Assembly: GCA_034509925.1 (NCBI GenBank)
Contig: CM067535.1
Coordinates: 7,346,701 to 7,410,700 of the forward strand
Source: Hirudinaria manillensis
Lineage: Eukaryota > Annelida > Clitellata > Hirudinida > Hirudinidae
DNA: 64,000 bases
Direction: 5' to 3'
A program made the translations under genes and the position numbers. This document shows, in pieces, positions 1 to 13,167 of the stretch. Numbering within the stretch: position 1 is the stretch's first letter; the number at the start of each line of letters is the position of its first letter. The notes under the pieces are model-generated. The model worked only from the letters and a program-made list of their open reading frames with translations. It was not told where the DNA came from and made no database searches.

Positions 1-1216
1 TTCTTTTCATCGAATTGGGGAAATTCCGTAAAGTTCGTGGTTGTTAGACTCTCGTCATCATTATCATTGCCATCGTCATGCACTTGCAACAACAACAACA
101 AGACAGTAACAACATCATTACTAATACTTTTAATACCATTATTAATTATTACGATTGGATGTTGAAGAATTATTTGTGAATTGGTGCTGGATGGTGAGTA
201 GCTGTTGGAAATATTTCAATTTTAGTATTTAAATTCAAAATCATTTCGAATTAATTCAATAATTTAAATAATTCATTAAATGATACCATCTTAATATCAT
301 TTAGATATCACTTGATGATATCATTCAGTATCATTGTCCTCTGAAGTTGCAGAATCCATCTCGAATTCATTTTGAAATCCTCCCTTTTTTACATTTTGCA
401 ATTAACTGAGAACCTGATCGTCATTAAATTTAATGCATTAAAAGGAATTTATTAACAATTATTAATTATATTAACATCGAAGAACGTCAAAGTCGCTTAT
501 TTTGGCTTAATAATCGTAATTATTAATGCCCAAAATCGCCGGAAAAGTTCAATATATTCAACATATTCGTTGTGTTAGTTAGAGATACGTACAAACCTGT
601 TATTATAAAATCATTTATTTATTCACAAGGTATTCCTCGTTCAATGAAAAATAAAAATAAAAATAATTGTTCACTTTATGAAAAATAAACAATCGTAGAA
701 TAAACAATTCGTTTTCAAGTCAGCTATAAATCCAACTAATCTCCAATTATGACTCATTTCCACGAACCTAGCGCTTAAAGCTTCAATCAAGAACTTCGTG
801 ACCTCAACAAGTCAACGATGAGTTCAGTTCAGTTCACGTTTTCAAGACACGGTAGCAAAATGTTTTTCTATTAAAAAGTAAAATGTAAAAACAAAAGTGT
901 AAAGTGTAAACCGATCATTCGAGACTGTAAATTTACAGAACATCCGCCCAATCAGATGAAGGGTTGTAATACCTTCACATCCACACGTACTTACGAACAT
1001 GTTACAATATCTTGTAAACTGTTATAATAAAATGATGCTAGAGTTTCTTTAAATATTAATTTTCAATATAATTCACTAAATTACGATGTTAGTACAATTC
1101 TCTGCACGGCACGGCTTGACAATATGTCCAGTCTCCGTTCACCCTCGAGAAGGAAATATTTCGAATTTACAGAAAAAATATAAAATAATGAATAAAATTA
1201 ATACATAAATTGCTTC
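1..1216. other. Non-coding flank, no gene seen
   Basis: AT-rich DNA downstream of the minus-strand membrane-protein gene. I see no splice-bounded open frame, RNA gene or long repeat. The part next to the stop codon at 1217 presumably holds the 3' UTR of that gene. Confidence 0.6.
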
Positions 1217-3935
1217 TCAAATCTCGACATTTTCCTCTTCGACCTCCATTATTGGATTCTTGGCGAGTTCCCCTCCGTTGTAACTGGAAGTCCTGGGCCT
1301 CGAAGATGCGCAGTTTCTAAGACCTTTCGACTTATCGGCCTTCGTTGGACCTTTGCAGGTCTTCTTTTGGCAGAGCTTTGAATAGGGAAAGCCAGGTGCA
1401 ATGGAGTAGTAGCTACTCCTCGAATTATCGCTCGTCTCCGCGTGTTTCAACTTGAAGAAGATGAAGACGATCATGAAGGCCGACATGAAGAGAACTCCGA
1501 CGATGACGAAAACGACGATGAATGTTTGATTCGCGGGCTCCCTGTTGCTGGATTGGCGTGGATCTGGAATGGAAACATGGCGGGAATGGAAATGGATTCA
1601 TTTCAACACATCGTCTACTTGTAATTGATGACATTAAAATCTATTATTTGCAATTTAATTGCTTAAAATACAAATTGCAAATTAATGAATTATAGTTTAA
1701 TTCAATTGCTGGAAAATTATTCCACGTTGGTTTAAATGAAAACATGAAAAAACTAAAAAATAAAAATAATAAAATACCGCTATAAAAGATATGGAATGAA
1801 GAAAGTTTTGATGTTCTGTTGATATCCATTGTTGTTGTTGTTGTTGCTGCTGCTGTTGTTGTTGTTGTTGTTGCTGTTGCTGCTGTTGTTGTTGTTGTCG
1901 TCATTGTTGTTGTTGTTGTCTGAGACTCTGAATGGAATTACGCAAATTGTTGAATGAGAAACTTCAAGATAATAAATGCCCAGCATAAAATTTTATCGTG
2001 ATTTTTCACTTGAGACCGAAATATTTTTAATTTGTCTTATTTAGTTTGAAATTCAACCTAAAAATTTTATGGCATAATTATTATTATTATTATTATTACA
2101 AGGTAATAAATATTACGTTACAATTCAGATGTTACATATTACATTCCAAGTGTTACAACATTACATTATAAGGCATTACCTGTCCACACACAAACAGCAT
2201 CACCATCGGAACAGCAGGTACAAGTTATTCTCACTTCACTTCCTTTCACCTCATGGCAAGTGGCCATCGTTCTCAACCTGATTTTAAGAATTAAACGATA
2301 AATTAATCGAAACAATCTATTATTAATTAATAATAATATTAATATTAATGGGAATAATATAATATAAATAATAATGGAGTCACTAGTGATCGAATCACAA
2401 TCAGGTGATTCTTTGTATGATGAATTTCGGCCTGGGATTGTGAATACTGTCAGGCATATTGTAAAAAAAAGGTTCATCATTGTAATACCTCGAGACTCGA
2501 CATACAATACAAAAGGCACGATGTCTTTAAACATTCTATTTCATGTCTTATGATTGAATACAGCATCATAAAAAGGTCTTTAAATAACATTTAAGAAGGC
2601 GGCTTTGAAAAGATGGCTTAAAAATGAATTATTTTCCTTCAACAAAATTTCAAAACGGCATTAAAATTGCATTAAAGTTATTGGATTGAGGCCCATTTAG
2701 CTAGCACCAGCGCATAGCGTTATTATTATTATTGTTATTATTGTTGTTGTTATTATTATTATTATTTTATTAATAATATTATAATATATAATAACATTAT
2801 TATATAATTATAATAACAATTATTATTATTATGATTATTATATATAATTTATATCGTCATACTTAATAAAATATATGTATTATAATTATGAATGATAATA
2901 GTATTTATTATAACCGTTGAGCTTCGAGATAAGTGTTTTGTTTCTCACGAGACTGTGAATTAAAATGATTTGATGAGGAATATGATTTGAGACCATTAAA
3001 AATGGAGAGGTTGAAATTGAGGCTGTTTTCAGATGAGGGTCGTAAAGCATTTGCAGCTGATCTTGTTGTTGTTGTTGTTGTCGTTGTTGTTTTTGTTGTT
3101 GTTGCTGTTGTTGTTGTTCTTGTTGCTGCTGCTGCTGTTGTTGTTCTTGTTGTTATGTTTTTATGTTTCTTTTTTCCATATTTTCAAAATAATTTGAAAA
3201 AATAATAATACCTCTGACCGGCGGCACATTGGCAGACGAACGTGAGACAATACAGACCATCGTCATCATCACCAGTCACTTGTGAGACTACAGAACTGTC
3301 GTTCTTGGTCTTGCAAGAACTGAAAAATGAATTTTTAAATTATTATATAATAATAATAATTATTATTATTTGCGCATAAATTATGATAATGAGGCGGTCG
3401 TTATGGGCTGTCATTGAATGGTCAGGTCGTCCTTTCTTTTCAAGTTCACGCGTAACATCACGTGATCGAGGTGATGACGACGACGACGATGATGATGGTA
3501 GTGATGATGATGATTATGTCGACGACGACGACGATTATTATTTTTTTATTATTAAAAATTAATTTTTTTTAAAACATAGCACGTGCAAAAAGACATTGAT
3601 CGAGTATTTTATTTTAAAAAAAGTGCTTCATTAAAAAGTTCAAAGTTCAAAAGTTCAATAACTAACCTCTTGTAATTCAGTTCTGAAAGGTCGCCAGAAG
3701 AAATCGGGGATGATGATGATGATGATGTTGAAGAAGATAACGATGCCAGCAATATGGATGACGAAGACGATGAAGAGGGCGGTGGTGATAATGATGATGA
3801 CGACGACAGTGATGGTGATGATGATGTTATCAGTTGTAATGTACAAGTAACTTGGTATTGATGACTTATTGTGGAGCATGCAAGTTGAAAATGAAAAATG
3901 ACAAGAACAATTCCGAGTCCTTTCCACATTTTCAT
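1217..3935 (-). CDS. Small cysteine-rich type I membrane protein, family unknown (4 coding exons)
   Basis: Exons (minus order): 3935-3667, 3319-3212, 2277-2180, 1563-1217. All junctions are AG/GT and join in frame (phases 2, 2, 1), giving 273 aa. The N-terminus starting MKMWKGLGIVLV is a signal peptide. It is followed by a serine-rich stretch encoded by an ATC-type microsatellite, then a compact cysteine-rich ectodomain with motifs LTFVCQCAAG and TCTCCSDGDAVC, ten cysteines in all after the signal. A membrane span (about residues 175-196, FIVVFVIVGVLFMSAFMIV) leads to a basic then acidic 80-residue tail. An acceptor-like TTTTAG lies 10 bases before the ATG, so a 5' UTR exon probably exists upstream. 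The ten cysteines and the CCSDGD ending recall small disulfide ectodomains such as three-finger or TGF-beta-receptor types, but I do not recognise the family and infer no function. No kinase domain follows the membrane span. Confidence 0.72.
1829..1920. repeat. GTT/GCT triplet microsatellite
   Basis: Imperfect TGT/TGC triplet run in an intron of the leftmost minus-strand gene. The ORFs it opens are low-complexity artefacts. Confidence 0.9.
3061..3156. repeat. GTT/GCT triplet microsatellite
   Basis: Imperfect TTG/CTG triplet array in an intron, about 50 bases before the exon ending at 3212 on the plus axis. Confidence 0.9.
3471..3545. repeat. GAC/GAT triplet microsatellite
   Basis: Interrupted GAC and GAT triplets in the first coding intron of the leftmost gene. 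Confidence 0.85.
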
Positions 3936-4240
3936 GTTTGCATTTCTAAAATTAAAAAAAAATAAAAGTAATTTCAAAATATTTCCATAAATAAATGAAT
4001 AGTTTAATATTTATTCTATAATTTCATGAAATTTCGATAATATATTTAATAATTGCATCAAAAAAAGAGGAGATCGTAGATGAGAGAAAGATTTGAACAA
4101 AGGATGGGATGGAAAGAAGAACGTTGGGTTCAAATTATTATTCAAATTATTATTTTTAAAAGACACCTTTGGAATTTCACAAACTAGGTGACGTTATTAT
4201 TACCCTGAGTTTCATTTTAAAATAAACTTTATTTTGGGCA

Positions 4241-4553
<313 letters not shown>

Positions 4554-6019
4554 AATGATTTAGCAAACAATGAACAGATTAATATCCCCCATTGATTTCA
4601 AGTGACTTGAATAAATTGATCGATTTGTCAACATTTTAACCAATTTAATGAATTCTTTTGAAACCCAAAACTTACTTTCACCTATTTTAAAATGGTAATA
4701 AGGGTTTAAATAATTTTAAATTCATCCAAATGAACCGATTAATTGGTATTATATTAATTTTTAATCAATTTTTAATTAATTTATAATTAATTTGTAATTT
4801 TAAAACTGAGAAATAAATAGCTCACGTCAGTTGCATTTAGAAAGTATTATTTATTCCTTCATTTTCTTTCTCTACCTTACAAGACGCGACCCTGGAAACA
4901 TGAAAAATAATTGAGTGCCTGAAGTATTTATTTATTTATTTATATTTGTATTTATTAACTGCAGAGACGTGTGCAGAGTGACTGCATGAGGCTGTGAGAT
5001 GATGCTAAAAAGAGGGGAGGCCAGTAATTGTTTGTTGCTAAACATAAATCAAGGTGATCGTAATACAGGTGATGGTTCAGGTGACGACGATACCAACATT
5101 TTCAGTTGAACCACTGAACGAATTGGTTAGAAGGCCACCATTAGTAATAAATAAATTAACTGGTAATATATTAGCAAATAACAATAATTTTATAATAATA
5201 ATAATAATAACATGAACCAAACGAAAATAAATGATTGAGTAATTTGGCCACATTACTAACTTAGCTAAGACGTGACGTCAACAATAACATCGGTGCCCAT
5301 ATTATTATTATTATTATTATTATACTCATGTCATATTATTATTATAAACATTGCCATAAACTATACCGTTAATGTAATATAATATTAGTAATATTAGTTA
5401 ATGCTCGCAACCTATGATTCACCATCGTAAATCAATATTTGGACCCAACCTAACTCAGGCTGTCGCTTCTAAATCAATAAGTCGACGCACGAACTTCCAG
5501 CCATCATTTATCAATGACATTAGTATTTCCCGTACTATTATTATTTTTATTATTATCACTATTATTATTACTATTATTAAAATTGCTAATTTACTGCGCA
5601 GCTTAATTTTCATTCACACCACAATTCGAGAATATTTTTTTTAAATGGTGAAATAACTGAACAAATATAATGTTTCTTGTTTCCAATTTACTAAAAGATA
5701 TTAAAGGAAGTCGTGGATAAATAAATTATAGTAAAACTAATTAAATACTGCGACCAACTATTATGCATTCACCATCACCATGTCAACCTAAGAAGGGTTT
5801 ATGGACGAAAAAAACCGGTCCGAAATGAACTCATTCACCTTCCCCGACTGCATTGCAAGACACACACCTGTTTACAAAAGGTTAAATGCGAAGAAAAAAC
5901 ACAGAATGCTTTGTATTTAAATCTGTTCGTGTCGTGACGTAAGAATCCACGTTCGCGTCGCGGTTTAAGAATCCGCGTTCGCGTCTCCGGTAGGAAACCC
6001 GAGAGAAAGCTTTCATCGT
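4554..6019. other. Intergenic region between leftmost gene and ADSL
   Basis: AT-rich DNA with short AAT and TTTA runs (for example 4927-4945, 5303-5320). No exon-like open frame with splice signals was found. The right end should contain the ADSL 3' UTR. Confidence 0.55.
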
Positions 6020-9000
6020 TCAAAGGTGGAGGTCGACCAGTTCGTTCATGTCAGCAGAATAAGGTGCCAGTGCTGGTTTCACCTCCTCTTCCATGAACTT
6101 GTCCACCTTCAAACATCAACAACGAAACAAAGTGATAAGCAGACAAAGCATGGACTCGTTGAAAGCATTAGCATTCGTTCAAGGCTCCTACCAAAACCTG
6201 GACTTTGTAATTTCATGCTTGATAGTAATTAAAGCTTAGCTTGATCTAATTAAAGCTTAGCCTGACCTAGTTAAAGCTTAGCATGATCTAGTTAAAGCTT
6301 GGCTTGATCTAGTTAAAGCTTGGCTTGATCTAATTAAAGAATAAACTTAACTAACAAATAACTAAACGAGTTACGTACCTGTTGAGGTGCTCTGCCGATG
6401 AATTTGATGGGAGCCATGATGTCTTCCAATTGGTTCTTGACGGGTGCGAAGAACTCATCTTCTGCAATCCTTTCCATGAGGTCGTTCGGGAGACCCAACA
6501 TCTTCACCTGTTTGCCCGCCTCTTGAGAGTGCCTCCTGATTTTCTCGTGACATTCCTGCTTAATTCAATTTATTTATTTATTTAACCAATTAAATTGAAT
6601 TTAATTCCAGCCAGCATTCCTGTGCATAGGATTATTTTTTTTTTTTTAATAAAAGATTAAGAGATCCAGAGTAGCTCTATGGTCACAACAATACATAAAC
6701 TGTGAAATCTCAAAATGCAAAGACTTTTTGAAAGATCAAACATTTCGATACAAAATCCAGCATAGAATTAGACATAATAATTTAAACAATAAAAACATTA
6801 ACGACAAAAGAGCAAATAAAACGGACGGACCGAACGAAAACGAACGAATGAACTTCAGCGACCTGTCTGTCGGATCCGCACTTGACCATGTTCATGATGA
6901 TGTTTTCCGTCGCCATGAACGGAAGTTCTTCCTTGAGTCTCTTCTCGATCACCTGCGATGACAACAATTCAGCATTGGTTGGAACAAAATCATGCACCCT
7001 CGTCTTACATTATTATTATTATTAATATTATTATTATTATTGTTATTAATATTATTAGTGTTAATAAATGTCATTATGCCAATGAAAGCATTGGAATGAA
7101 ATCATGGAAAAGACAAAATCACCATCATCAACATATTATTGCTTAAAAAACATTTGCTAACAAATTCAAAACTATAATAACATTATTACACTATTGGCAA
7201 ATAATACCACTTAAATAAACAATTATGTTTTCTGTATGATACATCTCATATCTATAGGCTGCCAAAATAATTTTGTTTCTGACTATAATTAAATCTATTT
7301 GTCATAAAAACTGCTATTTAATCGTAAAATGCATGCAAAAAACACTCGATAACCTTGGGATAAACGACGAGTCCCTCGGAGACATTTTGGAAAGTGGAGA
7401 GCATGATGTCGGCCGTCAGGAAAGCCTCGGGGAGACTGATTCTCCTGGAAAACGTGAAAGGCATTAAATGATTAAATTATTTAAGAAAATTAATTATATT
7501 TTGTCTATTAATTTGTTTAGTTATAATTAGTAAACTTTCAATTCAAAAGACCTGTTCGAACTGTCATCCAGAGTTCTCTCCATCCATTGCACGGAATGAG
7601 TCATCAGAGCGTCTTGGACGAGGGTCATCAGGTGCCTTCCGAGGCCGCAGCACCTTTCGCTCCTCATGGGGTTTCGTTTATATGCCATCGCAGATGACCC
7701 TGATGACGAATAGTAGAGGCTTAACTTAGACGTTAATATATTCATGAACGAATAAATTAAATATTAGTTTAGGTGTTAAATCATATAATTATTAGCTTCA
7801 GCTCATTTGATTATTGAATTCGTTAGTCTCGGCTCAATTAAAGAAATACCAAAATAAGAGCAAATTACCAATCTGATCCTTTTCAAATGGCTCCTCGAGT
7901 TCTTTAAACGATGCCAAAAGTCTGATGTCGGAACAAATCTTAAAACGAAAGCATGAAAGAAATTATTATAAAAAAAGTCGCTTCTCCAAGAATCAATGAT
8001 GAATTAATTAACTTAATTAATATGCAAATACAATCCTAATCCTTAACATAACCCATGATTAATTAATTACCTTAATTAATATGCAAATACGACGCCAATG
8101 CTTAATACGAGCCAGCTAAACACGTGAAGGACAAAAAAAAAGTCCGACGACGAATCTCGAGTCGTCACCTTGTTAATGGATGATCCGAGACCGGCGAGGG
8201 CCGACAAACAATCGACGTCCACCTTCCTCGTGTACGTCTGTCCGCAAATGAGAAAGTTCCTAAAAATAATAATAATATAATAATAATAATGATAATAGTA
8301 ATAATAATAATGATAATAGTAATAAAAGTAATGATGCAGTCATTTCAAATCCTCAAAGTATGAAAGGATGAAAGACAAAAGAAAGGAAGAGCAGAAGAAC
8401 GAACTTCTTAAATCCTGCCATTTCTGTGACCATGGCATCCAACTGCTCCACCTTCTCGTGGTTGCCGTCGAAGAGCTCCAGAAAACTGGCCTGAGTTCCC
8501 GTCGTGCCTTTTATGCCACGGAATCTCAGGTCGTCCTTTGCCCTTTGAAGGTTTCTCAGGTCCATCAGGAGATCCTGGATCCAGATGCAGCACCTCTTGC
8601 CCACCGTCGTCAGTTGAGCAGGTCTGAAACGATACATGGTAAATGTAATGCTCTTATAAGCATGATAATGCCATCGGCCATGTTTAATCGACTTAAATCA
8701 AAGCTTTTAATGGATGTTAGATGGTGCTTTGATGGAGCATCAATCCATGACACTAACTGGAGATGAGTGTAAGCCAGGCATGGTAATGATTTGTGCTCTT
8801 CGGAGAAATTTGAAAGTCGTTGGATGCATCTTGCCAACTGAAATAAATCATTTCTGTACTTTACTTTATAGATTACACAGAATTATGCTAAGGGTTGGCA
8901 AAACACAGCAATTTGCAAAGCAGTCTGCAAAAGCAATTATAAGAAAGCTCTTCAAAGATATCAACAGATTGCTGGTTGTTGAAAATGTGAGTGCTACACT

Positions 9001-10215
9001 GCCAATCAATGAAATTCAAGGAGCCAATCAATGATTGCTAAGGAGGAGATGCCTAATAAAAAGGTTATTTAAAGAAAGACCTTCTCAAGCAACAAGAAAC
9101 AAAGAATAAGCCAACTCTTGCTACTATTATCATCACCTTTTTACTTCAATCCATAAAATCTCGAACCTGTTTCCATCGAGACAAGATGTTCATTGACGAT
9201 GGAAAGTCAAGAGTTAACGAGAGAAGAAACAAAATTGCAAAAAAGCAACGTTAACCACCTTCGGAAGAATGATGTCGAAAGCATCCCTCATGACAATCAG
9301 GTCCTGAATGAAGAAAAACGATTTCTTTTAAACTTGCATTAAAAAAAAAGCAAACTGCATGTGAATAAATTGCTTGAAAGCCCATACATATATTTATATA
9401 TAAAAGACGATAAAACTGACAGTGTTATCTCCCACAAATGCTGAGGTGGCACCAAGGTGGATGATGGGAGTTGCTTTGGGACAAGTGGCAGCCAAGGTGT
9501 GCACGTGGGCCATGACATCGTGTCTCCTTTTCTTTTCTTCCTTGGCTGCTAATTCGAAATCTATTTTTTCATTCACCGATCTTTCTAGCTCCTCAATCTG
9601 CTCGTCTGTTATGTCCAAGCCGAGTTTCTATATAAAAAAATGATTGAATCAAATGGCTTTACAGTTTACAGATGTTAATTATTAACAAATGATTTATTTT
9701 TGAATGTCAAATATTAAAGAATTCTTAAAATTAACAAATTAAAAAGCAAGCAAGATACAAGTATCTGTATCTGCCTATGAATGACAAGACCAGTTTTCCA
9801 AAAAATTATAAATAATATTACACTCACTTGCTTTATGAATTTTGATTGGACTCAATCAACTTGAAAATTTTGTTTGATAAAAAAAAATCATATGCATAAT
9901 TACTTAATCAAACCTAATTTACCTATTTATATAAAAAAATGTACATGCTTTGCTTTCTGAATATAAGGCGACACTCCCCACATATTTGAGTTTAAAGAAA
10001 AACCATACAAATTATCTCAACCTCACCTGTTCAGCCCTTGCAAGGTAAAGCCAAAGCAGTCTCCATGTGGAAAACTTCTTAACTTCGCTGAAATTCTCAG
10101 ACATTTCTTTGCATCCATATCTTGCCGACAGTGGAGTCCTGTAATTTTGTCTTTCCTCGTAGTCTGTAGATTTTGACGGATGGTCGCCCAACGTTCCGCG
10201 TGCTGAAGGATCCAT
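6020..10215 (-). CDS. ADSL: Adenylosuccinate lyase, complete 12-exon gene
   Basis: Purine synthesis enzyme that releases fumarate from SAICAR and from adenylosuccinate; the family is a cytosolic homotetramer. Exons (minus order): 10215-10027, 9627-9421, 9303-9259, 8837-8758, 8623-8405, 8259-8169, 7938-7869, 7699-7552, 7444-7354, 6952-6863, 6555-6379, 6106-6020. All phases match and give 497 aa against 484 in human. Visible motifs: RHDVMAHVH (about residue 98, catalytic-site His), [14 protein letters not shown] (about 171), the flexible signature loop [10 protein letters not shown] (302-311, with Ala where human has Pro), and [11 protein letters not shown]. The protein starts at [10 protein letters not shown]; an acceptor-like TTTTAG three bases upstream suggests a 5' UTR intron. 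The neighbour on the other strand is eL41, head to head about 1.1 kb away. The identification is secure by residue-level similarity along the whole length. Confidence 0.97.
6229..6344. repeat. 21-bp minisatellite in the last ADSL intron
   Basis: About five and a half copies of a 21-bp unit of the form TTAAAGCTTAGCTTGATCTA plus one base, with a few substitutions per copy, ending in a degenerate copy. Confidence 0.9.
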
Positions 10216-11322
10216 TATCTAAAATGCCCGGTGTTGAACACAATGGTTCTCACCTTACCTATATACAAGAGAAATACAATGTCAAAGACAAAGCTTGTCC
10301 TTTAAAAAGTACCTGGAAATGCAACTCAAATTTTTATTGATAATTTTAAATTATAATATAAAATTAACTTTAGCACAGTAATTCGGTTTCCAAGTTCTAG
10401 GTTTCGCTAAAACTTAATCTGCATAATGATGCTTATTACAAAGTCTACATTTTAAGATAATGATACAACATTAATGTTATTGTCATAGAAAGTAAAATTT
10501 TTAAGCAAAAAAAAAGCTTAAGAGTGAAGCACGGTAAAGCGAGATAACTATAATTCATATTAGTTTCTTGTTGGTTCTTTTATAAAGTTGAGTGAAGTCT
10601 CATCAAAATTTGAAAATGTGTTTTGAACGAAGATATACACAGGAGCTGAAGCTCGCACTTATTTGTTTATTGTAGAAATTCATTTGATGGAAGATTGAGA
10701 TCATTCAGAAGGCCACTGTTAGTAACATATGAGATCTTTCTAGCCATAAGGATCTGAAATAAACCACAATCTAAGTTGAACTTTCTGATTGCATGATGGT
10801 TACAAAATGTGGCTCCTCCCCTATTAATCTCGAACATCAATCAGCAATCTGTGAGGCTTTAGCCTAGGAAAATTGCAAAGTATTAATGTATGAATTTTGT
10901 ATAGAATGCCGCATTATTGAACCATTCCAATAAACCGTATTGAAGCACAATTTAAAAACATAAAAATTGCAATATTCAAAGTTAATTAGTAACAATTTCG
11001 CAGTGAAAGTAGGTGGCTTTTCCTTATGTTGAGATTTAGATATTTTAATTCTTCATTATTAATTTTAGATTATGTCAGACCTGTATATCTTAATTAATTT
11101 CACTTATACTAAAATAGTCTTTGTTAGCATTTGAAATTGACTTTAAATTATATATATATTTTTTAATTGAACGCCTATTGTTTTAAAATTTTACTTTATC
11201 AAAAATAATTTGAAATTATATATTTATATAAACATTCATTACTTTTTTATTGTTGTGTGACCTACTTCCATACTCGAACGAGCTTCCTATTTCTATTCGT
11301 TGTATACCGTGGACTTGTGAAC
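10216..11322. other. Divergent intergenic region ADSL / eL41
   Basis: Holds the 5' regions of ADSL (leftwards) and of the first eL41 copy (rightwards). AT-rich with no repeats of note. The pyrimidine run CTTCCTATTTCTATTC at 11283-11298 is a likely TOP-type start of the eL41 leader. Confidence 0.5.
11283..11322 (+). promoter_or_regulatory. Putative 5' TOP leader of eL41 copy 1
   Basis: A C followed by an almost pure pyrimidine run begins 40 bases before the ATG. Such 5' terminal oligopyrimidine tracts mark ribosomal protein mRNAs. The exact start is inferred. Confidence 0.45.
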
Positions 11323-11499
11323 ATGCGTGCTAAGGTGAGGCGGTCGTTAATGCTTCGAGCGATCATTGTGAAACAGAATGATTTCTAAACCTATCGTTTT
11401 TAACGACTTATTAAATTGTCATTATTTTTGTAGTGGAGGAAGAAGCGAGTAAGGAGGTTGAAGAGGAAGAGGAGGCAGATGAGAGCCAGATCCAAGTGA
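11323..11499 (+). CDS. RPL41: Ribosomal protein eL41, copy 1
   Basis: Exons 11323-11334 and 11434-11499 join to a 25-codon, extremely basic protein. The first exon encodes only MRAK and ends at GTGAGG; the second begins WRKKRVRRLKRKRRQ and ends ARSK, then TGA. Length and sequence match the eL41 family, the smallest ribosomal protein, in the large subunit at the subunit interface. An AATAAA lies at 11603-11608. This gene is invisible to ordinary ORF length filters. Confidence 0.97.
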
Positions 11500-12480
11500 T
11501 TTCCAACTACTTCGTCCTGAAGATGAATCCAGATATTTGTTGATTAATTTGATTACTCAATGAACTCATGGATCAAGCGGATATTATCAAACAAACTTTG
11601 ATAATAAACTAGCTATACAAAACTTCTTTGTTTTTTGTAATTTGTATCGTAATGAATGAGGATTGCTTAGTAATTTTGGGCTGGGGTTGAATCGTTATGG
11701 CTCTGTTCGGTTTCTTCAGGACATGCCCGAAAGCATGACTTTGATACTATTGTGGGTGGTTGTTTTAAGGCCAAAAAGGATTAGTTATCCATGTTTGCGC
11801 AAGAGTGTATTTTGCGGCTATATTTGATGGCATTTTCAAAGTTTTTATTTAAAGGAATTTTCAAAGTTCAAGTAAAAGTGGTAGAAAAGAAATATCTTTT
11901 TTTAATATCACAACTGCAGAGCTTTCACTAGGCGGTTTGCAGAGTTTGCCGATGGGTTGATGCCAAAACATTAATATAAAATGCTTACTATTACATCTCA
12001 CGCAGAATATTAGCCACTGACGACATTTTTCTGATAATATTTGACCACTTTCTTGTCAGAAAATCATAAGTGCTTTTATTTAATATACCAAACCTCCCAA
12101 AGCCATTCGTCGGTACGACCGATACAACAGCTTGAAAATTTGTTTACAAGCTGAGAATCCTAAACTGCGTTTTCAAATCTTGGTTACTGGTTCTGAATAT
12201 AAGATTGATTTACTTTCAGATTATAATTTATTAGTATCATTATAATAGATATAAACTTAAAATTAACTAAATAAAATTTAGAAATCCTTGGTGTTACGTG
12301 TTGAAAGTTTTCGGGTTTGAAACATGAAAAAGTAATAAAAAACATAATAATTTATTTTTAACGAATTTTATTTATTTATATTTGATTTATAAATTTTTAA
12401 ATTGGCAATCGCAATAAAATTAAATTAGTATAATATTCCTTAATTCTTTCGGGTTACTCTAGGGAGGAAGTGGAACTAGT
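11500..12480. other. Spacer between eL41 copies 1 and 2
   Basis: AT-rich spacer with the 3' UTR and AATAAA (11603-11608) of copy 1. No further exon or repeat was recognised. Confidence 0.5.
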
Positions 12481-12501
12481 CTTTCATTTCGTTCTAACAT
12501 C
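12481..12501 (+). promoter_or_regulatory. Putative 5' TOP leader of eL41 copy 2
   Basis: CTTTCATTTCGTTCTAACAT directly precedes the ATG region and begins with a C-led pyrimidine tract, matching the expected start of a very short ribosomal-protein leader. The start is inferred. Confidence 0.4.
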
Positions 12502-12779
12502 ATGCGTGCTAAGGTGGGTGGAATTTATTTATACTTCACATATCATCGGCGATATATCTGCACACGTGCATTTTTTTTTTGCACATCGCGTTGAGCTTTA
12601 CAACTGATTTTGCTGGCATGACCTCCCAAACAATTCCTCTAAGAATTTTATTGTAAGCTGCCGAGCATAAATACTCGAAAGATCGTTATAAATTGGATCT
12701 CATAACTTTTTAGTGGAGGAAGAAGCGAGTAAGGAGGTTGAAGAGGAAGAGGAGGCAAATGAGAGCCAGATCAAAGTAA
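12502..12779 (+). CDS. RPL41: Ribosomal protein eL41, copy 2
   Basis: Exons 12502-12513 and 12714-12779. The intron follows MRAK, as in copy 1. The encoded 25-aa protein is identical to copy 1 (WRKKRVRRLKRKRRQ, ending MRARSK). Differences are silent (CAA for CAG, TCA for TCC) and the stop is TAA instead of TGA. The intron sequence differs and is twice as long. AATAAA at 12900-12905. It appears to be a tandem duplicate of copy 1. Confidence 0.96.
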
Positions 12780-13167
12780 TTTCTTCACATCACGGGGAGA
12801 AGAGTAATCGACTGGTCACTTCCAAGTAATTCCTCGAATCTCTGCCAACGAAGAACATTGTAATACCTCCGTGCGCGGAACAATTGCCAAATGTCTTCAA
12901 ATAAAGTCTGTAAATCATGATGGAGTTATTTGTTCTTTTGACTATCTTTTGAGCATTAGTCGCTTGTTAATGACAACGAGATATCAGTTATAGAAGAATC
13001 GGTGGAGCCTATTTCAAAACACGTGTTTCACCGCAATAATTAGCCTATGCGCCAGAAAGCGAGCCTTAAAACATTGATTTTGGGAAATGTCTTTTATTAA
13101 TAACTCCAGAAAATTTGCAAACTGGTAAGCAGTTCTTGGTGACTTCCACAACCGGGTAGAGTGGATT
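12780..13167. other. Convergent 3' region between eL41 copies 2 and 3
   Basis: Contains the copy 2 polyadenylation signal (12900-12905) and, on the minus strand, AATAAA for copy 3 (plus coordinates 13093-13098). No other gene seen. Confidence 0.55.

Noticed and set aside
8714..9034. 106-aa plus-strand frame across ADSL intron and exon
   Set aside because: It overlaps an ADSL exon in antisense and shows no domain or splice support.
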